Origin: Balanoglossus misakiensis
Taxonomy: Eukaryota > Hemichordata
Assembly (NCBI GenBank): GCA_040954595.2
Contig: CM082597.2
Location: forward strand, 2,852,001-2,916,000
Direction of reading: 5' to 3'
DNA length: 64,000 nt
This document shows positions 26,401-39,600 of the stretch, piece by piece; position 1 is the stretch's first letter; each line of letters opens with the position of its first letter. The translations under genes were made by a program, and so were the position numbers. Under the pieces are notes generated by a model, which was given only the letters and a program-made list of their open reading frames with translations, was not told where the DNA came from and did not search any database.

Positions 26401-26643
26401 CGCAATTCTGAATTTTATGTATTCCGCCGCAAAGGTGAAAATACCTTCAAACGCCATGCGAAATTATCAGAGATTTTTTCAACTTCCAGTTTTCCTTCCT
26501 TCATTTAAAATTTTCTGGCTAGTAGTCAGCTTATTTGGGATCCTCAAATTGCCGATGCGGTCTCCGTGACCCCTAAGCAAGAAGACCAATGAACTTTCCC
26601 ACTATGACCCAAATTTGCATAACAATAGTTGTATAACTTAGCC

Positions 26644-26649
26644 AATAAA
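26644..26649 (+). terminator. Polyadenylation signal of the receptor-pseudokinase gene
   Basis: AATAAA lies 244 nt after the stop at 26398-26400, the first such signal downstream. Confidence 0.5.
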
Positions 26650-27468
26650 CGACAATCTCGGGGGTTGCGTCAAAACTGCCGCATCACCGTACTAGATATC
26701 AAGACGCCTGTATTATAACTGGAGACCATAATCGATACATGTACTTAAGCAAAAGAAGAAATACACAGAATGGTTTATTTTTATAAGAACCCCACGCTTG
26801 TGATGGATATATTTTAGTTTCAATGTTTACATGGATTTTGTATTTAATTAAGATAAATTTATAGATGATATGGACATGAAATGCCCCTTTTCTGAATTTT
26901 ACCAATAATGCTTATTAAATGTACACTGCCGATTCAAGACTTTTTATGTATCTTCATTAATCCATATACTATTAGTTTCTGGTGATTCATTATGTAGAAG
27001 TTAATGTTGTTTGTAGTTACTGTGAAGTGTTATGTTAATTCAGTTCATTTGTCTCTGCTGACAATATTTTGCATCATTTAGCGTCCAGCTGGACTGAATC
27101 TTAGTAGTTTTTACAAGTGATAGTTAGTCATGGTAATGATTTGAAATTGAGATTTTCTGCTTTTATACAGACAGAAATAATTCAATATCGGAGGCAGATA
27201 ACGGATTACAGGCTATTAGGTGCAGATTTGGATTCAGCCTGGTAGATTCAACCAATGAGGGAATTAAAGGTTCTAAAATAATAATAAACCCAACTATTAT
27301 TTTAATAACACACATATACTCTTTTGAAAGTATCATAAGAATTTTAATAAATTTTATATAACTAAGTACAAGGCACTTAGAGTCTTATTTGAACACAAAT
27401 TTAAATTTCCACTGGGGCGGCTTGTTCGATCGTCTTCACTGAAAAATGCCCATACCAATGACTGTGCT

Positions 27469-28757
27469 TCAAAAATCTGAAATTATATAATATACAACAA
27501 AAACGAAATTTTATTATTTATCTATTTGTTGATGAATATATAAATCGTACACACTGATATATATCAACACGGTGTAACAGACAACCGAGAGTTGGGGAGG
27601 TAACACGTCATTAACATTACACAATCACGAAGTAGGTAAAAAATAGGGTTGGTGTATGACAAGGACATGTAAATAGAAAAATCCAGCATATACCCTTGTG
27701 TGATATTCATTAAAAATTAGTGTACCCTAATATGTTAGCAATAAGGTAATTAGGAATGGAAAAGAATCTTACCAGAAGTTTTAATTCTTAGAAGTATAAG
27801 AATACTAGTTGTATCAATAATAGCGTGGCAATGAGTTGCATTGGGGTGCCACTTCTCCCTGCCGACGAATGAGGGTCTGGATCTACGGAGGAGGCGTAAA
27901 AATACACAGATGAGAGTGGTGCAGATAACGTGTAAAATTAAAGCAGCTAGGATGCAAGAAAGGTTGACTAAATCCAGTGTATCCCAATTTATAATCGCCA
28001 CATGAATGATAAACAATGGACAAATGTATCATATATGGCATAGAAACAATGTGGTCTCATGTTCTGCTAAATCATTTGTCAGAAATAAGGGAAAATATAG
28101 TATTCAGGTAGATGTCATGTATTAGGACTATACCACATATCTAAATTGCCATGACTAAAAAGAAAAATCCAAGGAGCACCATCACTGGAAAAGTTTCATG
28201 TAAAGCGATAAAGATGACTACAACAAACGAGCTTACCTATCACAGTTACATTGTAGTACGCTTGGCGTTGAGGAGTTGATTCTACGTGGAGACACTTAAA
28301 TATATCATCATCCATCATGGTGACATTCTCTATCAGTAAATTAAATATTCCTCGTGAATTGTCTCCGACGAGCAAGTAACCATCAAACACACTTCCTCCG
28401 TTGTCTGTTATTTGGAGGTCTCCTCTAAACCATCTTGCCACAGGATTGTAGAGGGGGTTGATTGTACAATTTAAGGTGAGGGGCTGTCCAATTTCTACCT
28501 CTAAATATTGGGGTGCCTGTGCTAATATTCCTAAGAACAAAAAGAAATAGCCTTCATTAAAGTTTCAAGATGCCGACCATCAGCGAATTGCTATGTTGGG
28601 TAAAGCCAACGTTGACCTGAAGATTTCATTTGCTGTGTATCAGAACTTTATGTCTCAACCTAATCGTAACCGTAATTAAAAACAACAACTTAATAATACC
28701 TTGTAAGTTGCATGCCATAAGTAGAATACCAAATATCATTGCTGCCCGTCCACTCAT
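27469..28757 (-). CDS. Small single-Ig transmembrane protein
   Basis: Exons: 28700-28757 (signal peptide MSGRAAMIFGILLMACNLQ), 28237-28530 (one Ig domain), 27773-27967 (TM and tail), and a very short terminal piece 27469-27476 giving Asp-Phe-stop; 555 nt, 184 residues. The Ig exon is phase 1-1, with Cys in LTLNCTIN, Trp in ARWFRGD and the second Cys in MDDDIFKCLHV. The TM helix is SCILAALILHVICTTLICVF, followed by a basic stretch (RLLRRSRPSF). The Ig domain is V-like and resembles no family I can name. The first three exons are well supported by phase and content. The terminal exon is tentative: it rests on an acceptor (TTTCAG) that puts a stop straight after the junction. The gene lies between two unrelated genes within the IgSF cluster. 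Confidence 0.62.
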
Positions 28758-28989
28758 TGCTCCGATAATGCCCAATCGATCGACGTGCACTGTCCCGTGG
28801 TGGCAGGTCAGAGTTCAACCCTGCGTCACATTTTACATGTGGCGCGATGAGAGGGTACAAGCAACACAAAATAAAACAAGCAACCATTCAGTCGGCTGCA
28901 GTTCAGTTAATGTAAATGCACGAATAATAAAATAATTGAGGAGACGGTCAACACCACCGAGGGAATTTTGTTTAATTATTATATCGTAG

Positions 28990-28995
28990 TTTATT
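28990..28995 (-). terminator. Candidate polyadenylation signal of TMEM86
   Basis: TTTATT on the plus strand (AATAAA on minus) lies about 260 nt downstream of the TMEM86 stop at 29255-29257 and upstream of the next minus-strand gene. Confidence 0.4.
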
Positions 28996-29254
28996 GGTCG
29001 TTTAATTGGATACGACAACACAACACATAACACAAACACTGTTGTTTTTAGGTTGATTTTTTGTGGCACACAGGAACTTGAGGAAGTGAGTCACAGTAGG
29101 TGGAGTATAGGTATTTTAGGATTCTTCCAAACAAAGCTGTATCTCCCAATGTCCATTGTATCTGTGCATAGACCAGAACAAACCACGCACAAACTGGCGC
29201 TGACTGTATTCGATAACAAATGAAGGCGGGCCGGTTGTCTGATTTTGTTACTCT

Positions 29255-29947
29255 TTAGTCTATTTTGTGTGTAAGTCCAGGTTTCATAGGATAGTCTATC
29301 ACCGACACCGTGATCCCGAATTGAGCAATGTAGTACGTTGCCATGACAATCGCGTTGCGAAATGGGACATCATGACGAAATTTATGAATACCAATGACGA
29401 AATCGGAAATGCAAAAAGAGAGAGCGCCCACGACGCACATGCATTGTGCCCAAGTCCATTTTCCTTCAAACACGTGACACCTGGCCAGCGCCCTCCACGC
29501 CATAATCGCCACAAGGCCAATGTAGACGGCAACAATCACGACCATGACGTCATGGAGACCCGGGTACAGGTATGCATACATGGATGACGCGGTGACCGAG
29601 CTGAAAATTAGCGCTGCTGGTTTCAGACCTCTAAAACCAAATGTGACTATGTAGATTATGTGAGCCACAGAGAATGTAGCGATGGCGTGGTAGAAGTGCG
29701 TCTTCTTGTACACCATACAACAATCGCCAACGGTGGATACCGCCAGACCCAGCAAAATCCCCAAGGCATGATGAGACAGTGTACCGATAGTGACCACGTG
29801 TAGGATGACGAATAGTTTGAGCGTTACTAATGGCAACAGCTTCAACACGATGTACTCGTATGAGGGCGCTGCGTCGTGGTCAGCGAAGGTGAAGTATGTG
29901 AACACCGCACAAAGGAAGAACAGACTGCCTGATATCGGCGACCACAT
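29255..29947 (-). CDS. TMEM86: TMEM86/YhhN-family lysoplasmalogenase
   Basis: One coding exon of 693 nt, 230 residues, close to the length of vertebrate TMEM86A/B. The family hydrolyses the vinyl-ether bond of lysoplasmalogens at internal membranes. The protein is almost entirely hydrophobic, with about eight TM segments. The two family acidic sites are present: Asp75 in STVGDCCMVY and Asp182 in SFCISDFVIG; the HAIATFSVAHIIYIVTFGF block is also typical. I chose the ATG at 29945-29947 because a good 3' splice acceptor (CTTTGCAG) ends at 29949, one base before it. The longer open frame upstream is therefore intron, and a 5' UTR exon must lie further right. Whether it is the A- or B-type paralogue cannot be said. 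Confidence 0.92.
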   Translation of the reverse strand: MWSPISGSLFFLCAVFTYFTFADHDAAPSYEYIVLKLLPLVTLKLFVILHVVTIGTLSHHALGILLGLAVSTVGDCCMVYKKTHFYHAIATFSVAHIIYIVTFGFRGLKPAALIFSSVTASSMYAYLYPGLHDVMVVIVAVYIGLVAIMAWRALARCHVFEGKWTWAQCMCVVGALSFCISDFVIGIHKFRHDVPFRNAIVMATYYIAQFGITVSVIDYPMKPGLTHKID

Positions 29948-32135
29948 TCTGCAAAGAATAAGAAATTGGGTCTTGAGCAAACAATGTTTTGCTACTTTGT
30001 AGGACTCTCGCACAGTACACCTTTAGTGTCACTTTAATGGTTGCCAGGATCCCTGTCAACTTTTGAAGCCCACTTTTCATGACGTCACACGAACACAATT
30101 CGACAATGTTTATGTTTTTTTTTAACAAGAAGACATTAATATATTTTATTCTTATTTTTCTGCATCATTACTTTCACTGTCGACATCTAGTAGGTCACTT
30201 TAGTTTTCAGGTGGTTGCGTTAACGAGAATGTTCTTTTTAATGTGTAGATGTTATTGGTGAAGCTGGCCTATTCTCGCACAAACAAGGTCATTTTGTAAA
30301 GGAACACAAATAAAATTAACATACTTAGTGATTGTGGTATACAGGACGGGTTGACCTGCCTGCCGCCAAGGTAGACCTACTTTTATTGAGCTGCAAACAA
30401 ACAAAAGTGAAAGAAAATACGTCTCCACCTATAATATACAAAGCGAGTGTGAGCCGCAGGGTTAGGGACCTTAGACATTGGCTTTGTGTCACCTGCTTTC
30501 ATGTGTTTTGTGAACTTTTTACATTCATTTTAGCCCGTAGTCCTCACTCTCTAGAACTGCTTTGATGGGTTACACGCGTAATGAAACATAAACGCATAAT
30601 TTATCATAACTCTACGAGTAAAAACGGGCGTCCACTTGCATTGGTCGTTACGGACACTCTGTCGTCACAGAAAAAAATTGACTTCGAATGTTGTGAAACC
30701 AGTTCGCCTGATAGACAGAGTACTAGTACCATCAGTATATGGTAACATTTAGATTGATCATTTGCACCAGATCAAGACTATAGTAAACTTCTGGGTTTCA
30801 ATGTTTTCGACTGCTTAAAAGTGCGTTGGCAGACAAACATGACCGAAGCGTGACCCCTAATACGACCCACTTCTCAGGTAAAGGACATGAATCATACTTA
30901 TATATATTTAAATACCACTTTGCGACACTCCGCAAAATTTAAAAGTTCACGTCATCTTATTTTTGACCATAATGATAGAATTGTTTTTACAAAGTTACTT
31001 GACTTTTTATGGAACCAAACCACTCTTCACGATTCATTTTGGCACACATGCGTTATCTTATTAAAAGTTAATGTTTTTCGACTGAAATACTTTTCTTCTT
31101 CATATAGCAGTGCTATCATCATCTTACTTGGAAATTTTATTTTCTTACCTGTCAGCGTATCAATCTAATGCCACCGCTCGTCACAAAGCCCGACAGCCTT
31201 GCATACACACAGTCCCACAAAGTCAACTTTGCCTTCTCTGGGTAAATATAAGTGGTTGTGGCGTGACGTCACATTCGGTCGTCTTAACACGCAGCCCAAA
31301 ACGAAACAATGCGCACGACATTGTCCTCACACACACACACCCTACCTTGGAGGGTGAAACGTAAACGATTTGACCATTTGTTTGATGGACAATGGACTAT
31401 ATATTCTTGCACAGACAGGCGCAGATTTAACACATCTACACCAATTTATCCAATAATCAGTCGACGAATTTGCCTCATTGTGCGAAATTGGCCAAAACCG
31501 CCGCAATGACGACTGGATACAAATGAATATCCAACATTAAGAAATGATTCTGTTTGCCAAGAGATCTTTCTGACTTAAAATCCCAACCTAAACGGTGTGT
31601 GACTCCACGATATTCGATTGAAGTACCCTTTGATGCAACCATGGATGTATGACTACCTTGATACAACCTAGACAACACGATTTCTCAATTCAAGTTTACA
31701 CGACTGGTGAACAACGCCCTCTACATGCCAAACAAATGAGTGAGGATGATTAGTAAGACTTTTTAAACCACGGACTAACCCACCTTTGTCTGAGGTTCTG
31801 CATCGCTAGTTTTCATTATTCGTCTATCGTTTTTAACGCAATAACCCCAGGTGACCTTTTACAAGTAATTGGGCCATTTACAAACGTTCTTTTATGTGAA
31901 ATTTTGAGTCTATCGTGCGATGGACGAAATTATTTTAAAGTGATTGGTGATGTTCTCCTGCCAGTGATAACTAATGGCTGGCGAAGATGCTCGCCGACAA
32001 CATTTGTGTGCGGAGAACGCTCTCTTCCCTCTCTGTCTTTCCTTTCCTCTCTCTCCATGCCTCTGCTTGTCAGTCTGTCTGTCTGTCTGTATGTCTTTGT
32101 CTATCTGTGTGTCTCTCTCCCTCTCTCTGCCTGTC

Positions 32136-32201
<66 letters not shown>

Positions 32202-32560
32202 ATTTTATTTATGTTCTCAATTCGAAGAGAATATTTCCGAAAGTTACAAGAGCTGCAACTCCCCGCGGGTGGTAATATCACTATCACTAATTTTCTTCAA
32301 CAGACGGCGGCGAATGCGCGTGAAAGGCGATACGCGTTAACAGGGTCAACGCACCACCGACATGGTGACCTCCGGGATCCAATCACCCATATCCGGTATA
32401 CGACTGTATTCGTGCACAACAACGAAGCGGCTATAAGCGGCTTGGTGGGAAAGTCAACACACCCATGTTAGTACTGTGTACGCGAACTAAGCAGGTCGTT
32501 GTGTATGGTGGAAATTCAACGGATTTCAATAAGTATCCTGATAATTGAACTAGATTGAAA
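29948..32560. other. Intergenic region between divergent TMEM86 and five-Ig genes
   Basis: About 2.6 kb without a supportable coding exon. It should contain the 5' UTR exon(s) and promoter of TMEM86 (minus) and the promoter of the five-Ig gene (plus). It holds a pyrimidine-rich stretch with a long CT microsatellite at 32141-32198. I see no core promoter motif that can be named. Confidence 0.4.
32141..32198. repeat. (CT)29 microsatellite
   Basis: Uninterrupted CT dinucleotides, flanked on the left by degenerate TCTG/CTCT repeats back to about 32030. Open frames through it are pure Leu-Ser or Arg-Glu repeats and are not genes. Confidence 0.95.
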
Positions 32561-35500
32561 ATGATGGATGTATGTGGGATAGCGACGGTGGGGATCTTCA
32601 TTCTTGTTTCGGGTAAGTGGAGTATATGAAACCTTGAACAAACCTTAATCAAACACTCATTGATGGCATGGCATGATTGCACGCCTGAATGAAAATGAAA
32701 GGCGGAAGATGTAAACAACGAAATCACAAACCTGGGGTAATGTAATGTAATGTGCTGTATCTCATAAAGCTCAGTAGTTCAGCGGTTTCACTGAGTTTTA
32801 CCAGACATCTGACAACCAAGTATTCGGTGCTAGCTGCCCGTCAAACGAAAAGGAGGGGCCATTTTACTCACCACACATTTTCATTGTCACCTTCCCTGGC
32901 AGTTTGTTTAGCTGTAGGTCAATCGCCTCTTTTGGACCTTGAGAACAAAATCTTCTTTAGTTTCAAAATTTTTGGTCAAAGTTGCCCACTATATTTATAA
33001 GTTTTATAGTGAGCTAGAGCTAAGTATAGCAAGAATTTTAAAATAGGTATTGAATAGCAAGCTCAATAACCAAAAGCGCTGTTGATGGACATAACTAGAA
33101 ATGTATATACATGTACTAAGTAAAATATAGGTCGAAATCCTTGAGCTAAGCTGGAACTACCCCCGTGTTAGGAAAGCTTCACAGCTTCACTCAAATCAAG
33201 GTCACATGCAAATCACTCTTCACAAAAAACGAGTTTGAACCTTTTGACCGTAGTAGTACCATATACAGGAACACAGTCAAGGGGAACCCCGTTTATCTGA
33301 GACAAATAAACAGGCTTTTTTGTTAACCAGCATTCCTCGATCACCACAACCTTCAGAGTCCGAATGAGGAGATCTTGATTTTCTACTTGTACAGATGACA
33401 TGACCCAATGATGCACCACCGATTTGTATCTTTAATTACACTGATTTTAAGCTGAATTTTCACTGTTATTCAGGTTTGCCAGGTAACTTTAGCCAACCCA
33501 TAGCTTCGGGACCGAGCAACATTGAACACATTGGCCAATCAGACTCAGTGTCTTTCAACTGCACCGTGGAGTGGAGCAACGACAACACGGACTCGGTCGT
33601 GTGGGGAAAGTACGAAGGTGGTCGTTGGACACAGCTGGCACAGTTTTACCGTTCAGGATCCGTGCACTGGGTGCAGAAACATGAAAGCCGATACATGATT
33701 GAATCAGATCCACCACATAACTTCAATCAATTGACAGTGCTTAGTGCATCACTCGAAGAGGATGGCTACTATGACTGTTATCCGTATTCACAAGGGATAC
33801 CTACAGTACCACATGCACAGTTGGTAGTTTTAGGTATTTATTGTATTGTATTGTATTGTATTGTATCGTATCGTACTGTATAACAGTACATCACATTATT
33901 ATACTGTACTGGTTTGTATTGCACTACATTACACTATATTTTTCCAAGAAAATGTTGTATCTATATTACACTTGCATTTCGATGACTTCGATCAAAAATG
34001 GTGAATATTGAACCTTTATCCCGGCAGATGAAATCGATTCACTTGAATTCATCGATCATGCTGATGCCTCTGTCCTCACCGTCAACCAGGGTCAAGATTA
34101 CCAAATAACATGCGAAGGGATCGCTGGGAACCCTCCAGCAGAACTGACGTGGACGATAGGTGGAAGCGACGTCACATCATACAGCACTAATTCCACCACA
34201 CAGCACAATGACGTCACACTCTTCGATAGTCTGAGCACACTTCAGTATACATTCAGTTTATCGGAGGACAACTTAGAGTTGACATGCGTGGCATTTCAGT
34301 ATGATTCTTTGCCAGTGAAAACAGCCAGCCTACGTCTGAATGTTGTTGGTGAGTTGTAATCTTAAGGGTCCTGGAAGATTGCTGTGGTTTTGGGCAATCA
34401 TACTATCAAAATGAATGAATGAAAACTTTACTACAATATATTGCCACTTTACTATTTCTTTTTTCAGAGATAAGAAACGACACAACAGTTATTGGTCCCA
34501 GCAACATTGACGTCATCAGCGTGTCCGAATCGGCAACATTTTCTTGCAAAGTCAGCTGGGGGTCAAATCCATCAGACTTCGTCGTTTGGGCAAAGAGGGT
34601 GTATGATCACTGGGAGCAAATCTGTCAGTTCGATAGCAGTGGCTCTGTCAAGTGGGTGACGCAATTTCAGTCGTCGTACGAGGTTGGTCCGTCAGATGAA
34701 GATCCCCACGTGTATGAACTGAGCGTGGTTTCTGCTACTTTGGACGAGGATGCAGAGTACGACTGTTACACTTACTCACACAGTGAACCAACCCCACCAC
34801 ATGCACGGTTGTTTGTTCTAGGTAAATTAGTTTGAATTATCCATGCAAGTGTTCTTCTAAACAATTTCAACTTGAAAAGCGCTTATTAAAGACAGGAAAA
34901 TGCCATACAATCTCTGTTAACATATATCTCAAAGACTGGTGTGAGGGCAGGTATGGGCTATTGCAAGTATGACTCTCAATCTGCAGGAACAAATCTGCGA
35001 TATCAAAAGTGCACCTGTATGTCTCTCTCACCAAGCATATGTAGTTGAAAATATGTAAATATATAGGTCTGCATTTCTTTGACAGATGAGATCGACACCA
35101 TCCAAATTGCTGGGTACACAGCTGGTACATCCCTTACAGTTAACGCAAGTCAGACATACCAGATGACATGCAATGCTATGGATGGGAGTCCTCCAGCCGA
35201 ACTGACGTGGACTCTAGGCGACCAGGATGTGACCGAATCCAGCTCAGAGTCTGCTACGTTCGCACAGAGTTCAGAACATCCAGGGCTAATCAACAGCCAC
35301 AGTGTACTGGAGTACGCTTTCAATTCCACAGACAACTCACGGAATTTAAGCTGTCACTCGTTCCAACACAGAGCCCTTGGAAATAACAGTGTTGGACTGA
35401 CACTAAATGTCCTGTGTAAGTGGTCTCGTCGACATCATTACTCTCACGTCAAATGAAACCAGAGACTGACCACAACGAAATACAAATGCAAATAGACACA

Positions 35501-36609
35501 GATGTTGAAAGGAATGCCTGGTTTGAAAGTAATCCTTCTGTTTCATACAAATGCATGTATCCGTAAGTTGCTCTGTTCTTAGATGGCTGATTTCAAATTG
35601 GGTCTGTCACATGAATCAGATGGCACAGATATTCAAAGTCTCTCTCTTTTGTTTTCCTGTTGACAGACAGTCCTATAATTCACAGCATCGCTGTAGTGTC
35701 TTGGAAGAACGACCACAGCGTGACCCTGGAGTGCGTGGTCAGTGCTAACCCTGATGACATCACCTACGAGTGGTCCGGTGAGGGTGGTGCGACTGGTGGA
35801 AACCGTCGTCTGTGGAGCGTCATTGATGGCGGTGAAGACGGGATCATGACGGTCACGTGCAAGGCCACGAATGAGTTAGGCCAATCAGAGCTGACCTCAA
35901 CAGTTAGCGATCCAGGTAACTTGTAATGAATAAATCATAAACTATGAGCAGTGACTGACACATCCTAGGTTGTTTCAGTGTGATATTCCTATCCAAGGAA
36001 GTTCTGTTTACTTTAATTTTTACCATAGGCCTACTGGCGTATTTTGATATATGCACATTTTATTTGAATATTTTCTGTTAATCCATCCAAATGACCAAAA
36101 TCAGACACCGAGTGTCAGCCTAGATTATCACCATACAACATCCTTCTTTTAATTCTCAACAACAGATCCTCCACTTTGCAACAGACAGTGTATCATCGGT
36201 GTTATAGTTGGAGGCATCCTTTCCGGTATCATGTTGATACTGTTTATCTTCTGGGCGTGCGCAAATGCGAAAAACAAGAAAGGAGGTATGTTTTGCATGA
36301 GTTCATTGAAAAGACCAACATCATTTTGTCTGGACTGGAAGAAAATCGATTCCACATATTTTTTTTTTATTTGAGCAATATATTGATCCTCCTCAAAAGA
36401 ACAAAAATGAAAGGGCTGGTCCACTTTGTTTCCACTGGCATTACTAGTAACCTATGTATAATACCTATGAACCAATAAACTAAGTCCCACAAGTATATTT
36501 ACTTTATACTCACGTTATGACTTATGTTTAAATAATTTTATCTTTTATTTTAGAGCAAGTGAGGACCAAAGATGAACATCAGTTCGAAGAAGTACAGCAA
36601 GCAGTCTGA
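32561..36609 (+). CDS. Five-Ig single-pass membrane protein with internal two-domain duplication
   Basis: Eight exons: 32561-32612, 33474-33833, 34028-34348, 34468-34821, 35086-35415, 35667-35915, 36166-36285, 36554-36609; 1842 nt, 613 residues. A signal peptide (MMDVCGIATVGIFILVS) is followed by five Ig domains, each in one phase 1-1 exon, a TM exon (CIIGVIVGGILSGIMLILFI) and an 18-residue acidic tail (EQVRTKDEHQFEEVQQAV) without tyrosines. Domains 1 and 3 are clearly paralogous (GPSNI near the start, VVW.K core, AEYDCYTYS/GYYDCYPYS at the second Cys, then HA.L.VL). Domains 2 and 4 are likewise paralogous (start DEID, NPPAELTWTIG/SPPAELTWTLG core). The gene thus arose from a V-plus-C-like module copied once, plus a fifth domain (residues 473-555). 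The short tail suggests adhesion or recognition rather than direct signalling. I recognise no named orthologue. Confidence 0.86.
33839..33876. repeat. TTGTA pentanucleotide microsatellite beside a splice donor
   Basis: About seven TTGTA/TCGTA units begin within ten bases of the donor of exon 33474-33833, so length changes could affect that splice site. Confidence 0.8.
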
Positions 36610-39600
36610 GGGACATGGCACCAGTGGATATTGTTAAACATCATGAAGATCGGATATCTGTCCCAGTTGTGCACACAAGGAGCAAAATCTCTGTTTTTCA
36701 TTATATATGGGGTGAGGGGGTCGCAATTGTTTTCACAGAACACCACAAGTGGGTTAGAAGAGTCAGCCCCAGACATTTACACACCGGACACTTGCCCAAA
36801 CCATAGAAATTGAGAGTATACTAGTCTATGGGACAGTCTGGGTGGTAAATATCCGGGGGACTCGCCCTGATTCCCGGAAATCTCTGGCAATACAGCATAA
36901 CATAGCCCACTTGCAGACATAACACAATTTCAAACCATGATGTAAGTTTTTTTGCGATGATGTATATTTTGTGTTGTCTATTTATATGTTATGGCTGCAC
37001 GTGATGTGCTCTGGCTTTGGACAATTAAGGAGTTATTTGGAAACCAAACAAGCAAAAAACTAGAAAATATTGCCTGAGTGTTTCCCCAAAGTAGGATAGG
37101 TGATACCTGATCTATTTCGATTATTAACGTTTACCGTAGATTCGGGAATTTGGTGCAAACTATTTTTAATATTTAAGAAAATAAAATGCAAATTTGTTAT
37201 AGTTGTAAGGACCATGCTGGGTGTGGTTCAGTCTGAAAATATTAACTGCTGTTCAGCGTCTGATGTTGTGTGTTGTATTTTAACCATCAAATGGAAGCAC
37301 TATCTTTTATTGATGTTAACTTATATACCACTTTCCAATTGCAAGAGATATGCAATAACTTCTAATATGGAAGTATATGTAACATTCGATGTAAACCACA
37401 ATCATTTTATGATAGTTACCATGATTTATGTACAAAATGCTAAACTATCAATTACACTTATATGCAGTGGCTATTTCAGGCACAGGGGATTATTTTTAGA
37501 CACATACATCATTACATGTACCGGTATATCAATGCAACATATTTAGTATACAGAAACACTGTTCGGGTTACATCGTCACTTTTATTCGGTACATTTTTCA
37601 AATTTTCGTCGTTTGTTTTATGATCAGGAATATCATCCTGAACTTTTGAAGTGAAGATCAGTTATGCAACCTTTTTTAGAACGTCGAAGACGACAACAAC
37701 AATAGCAACAACAACAATAACAAATAAACAACTGTTTGTGATTGTATGTATTTGTTTGTTAATATCAATGCAATCACTGAAATATTCACAGAGAGAGATT
37801 TTGGTATCTGTAGTTATTTTTGGAATTATGTAGTTAATTCAGCCTTTAAGATGATATTAATATGTGTCAGTTTACCGGTATGTACAATATCAAAATAAAT
37901 TGTTACAATTGTTAAAATTGTGTGCCTTGACCAGCTGTCAGTTTCTTTTGTCTGCCTGTTACAAAACATTTCTGCATCACTTTTTCTGATATATGTGTCT
38001 TCAATTTGGTGTTGTCCTCATATGACTTTCCCCTGATGTAGCGCCGCCAATAGTTCAGATCAGAATTAAATTTTGAACAATGACTTGGCCTGAAATAACC
38101 TTTTCTAATTTACATATGAATAGCATGTGTTGACTGACACCAAGTTTGAATCTTACAGTTTAAGTCTGCTCTGTGAAAGTATCGCGTGCATGCATTACTA
38201 GCATGTGTTGGATTATTACGAGAATTTTTAAATCCTGAACTTGTATTTGGAACATAGTAAAGCTTCTGTAGGTATGTACAATTTAATTGACATTGTGCTC
38301 TGTAGGTTAGAGAACATGAAAGTATCCATACTTTTGAATGATAACTGACAATTGTAATGAATTGGCTTTTATTATTAAACAGGACGTCGACAGTCCGTCA
38401 ATGTCCTTTTTCTTGTATATATACTTGCCATGTAGTCTGTCACTTTGAAAGTGCTGGTATAATAGACTCCATGAGAGTCTGTTTTAAGTCAAAGGCCAGA
38501 TTGTTGTTTCATTGACATTTTAAGTACCCATGTTGTGTTTGTGTGACCATTTAATTTTGCCACTAAATGTGTTGCAAAGAAGAATTAGTTTTGACAGGAT
38601 GTCTAACTAAAACAAACTGCGACAAAACGTAGCAAATCGTATGATTTTACAATGTCATTGTGCTGTGTTACAACTGGTATACACACCAGTGTAGTGCATG
38701 TATTCACACCAGTGACCTCAAATGACCTTTAGATTGACAGTTATTGTTGAAAGTCAAGGTCTTTCCCTTGAAGGGTCAAATGGTTGTAGTATTTGACCCA
38801 GATGGTCAGTTATGAGTAAGCATCAAATACACTTTTGTTAATTAACCAGAGTCCATCTTTTTGTGTATTTTTGTCAGGATATGGTGCAGCATATATTCTA
38901 AAATGTATGAAGTTTGTTAATCCTATGAAAGTTTCCTCTTGTGTACTGCCCTCTTGGCTCGTTTATATAAATTATTTTGTATATTTGTGTGAATTTATAA
39001 CATCCCTCACTGTGTTTTCCCAGGGATTTAGAAATTGATTGGTAGCTAATTGTTATAATCATTTGCATATTATTTACATATATTTACATATCAAACATAG
39101 ATGAAAGGGATAATTGCATTTGAATCAAACTATCTCATCTTCATGGTGAATTATTAATAAAGGAATAAACATTACTTTTAAAGAAAAAAAATAATAAAGG
39201 ATGCAAGTTTATTGAATAATATTCTAATAAAATAATTAGTTGAAAAATAGTTACATTCTACCTCCTGACTCCACAAAAGAAGGTAAGTCCAAACTTTCCT
39301 TCACGATTTTAAAGAAAAACAAAACTTAACCCATATTGGTTACTTTAAAATGTGGATATTCTGTTTTGCAACTCTAGAAATGTTGCATTCTGAAGATGCA
39401 GTATAGAGTCATACCATGAATATGGCAAGTTGAAGCCTTAATAGCTGCCACTTGTATTTTTATCAGTATCAAGTCTTCTCCTAATTATTTTTAGTTTGTA
39501 GAGATTATAATACTCATGTGTGCATGCTGAATACATTGGTGCAGCACCTGTTTTATTTAACTTGCTCACATTTATGGTCACAAACATAGGTTGATAATAC

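Noticed and set aside
29948-30013. N-terminal extension of the TMEM86 frame (22 codons)
   Set aside because: The extension runs through a polypyrimidine tract and CAG acceptor; the family N-terminus fits the ATG at 29947.
31904-32471. Overlapping open frames of 117-165 codons on both strands
   Set aside because: They are Leu-Ser, Ser-Leu or Arg-Glu translations of the CT microsatellite, with no splice sites or homology.
37100-37546. 148-codon open frame downstream of the five-Ig gene
   Set aside because: Begins at GTG in AT-rich 3' flanking sequence, with no domain, no acceptor and no Kozak context; probably within the 3' UTR.
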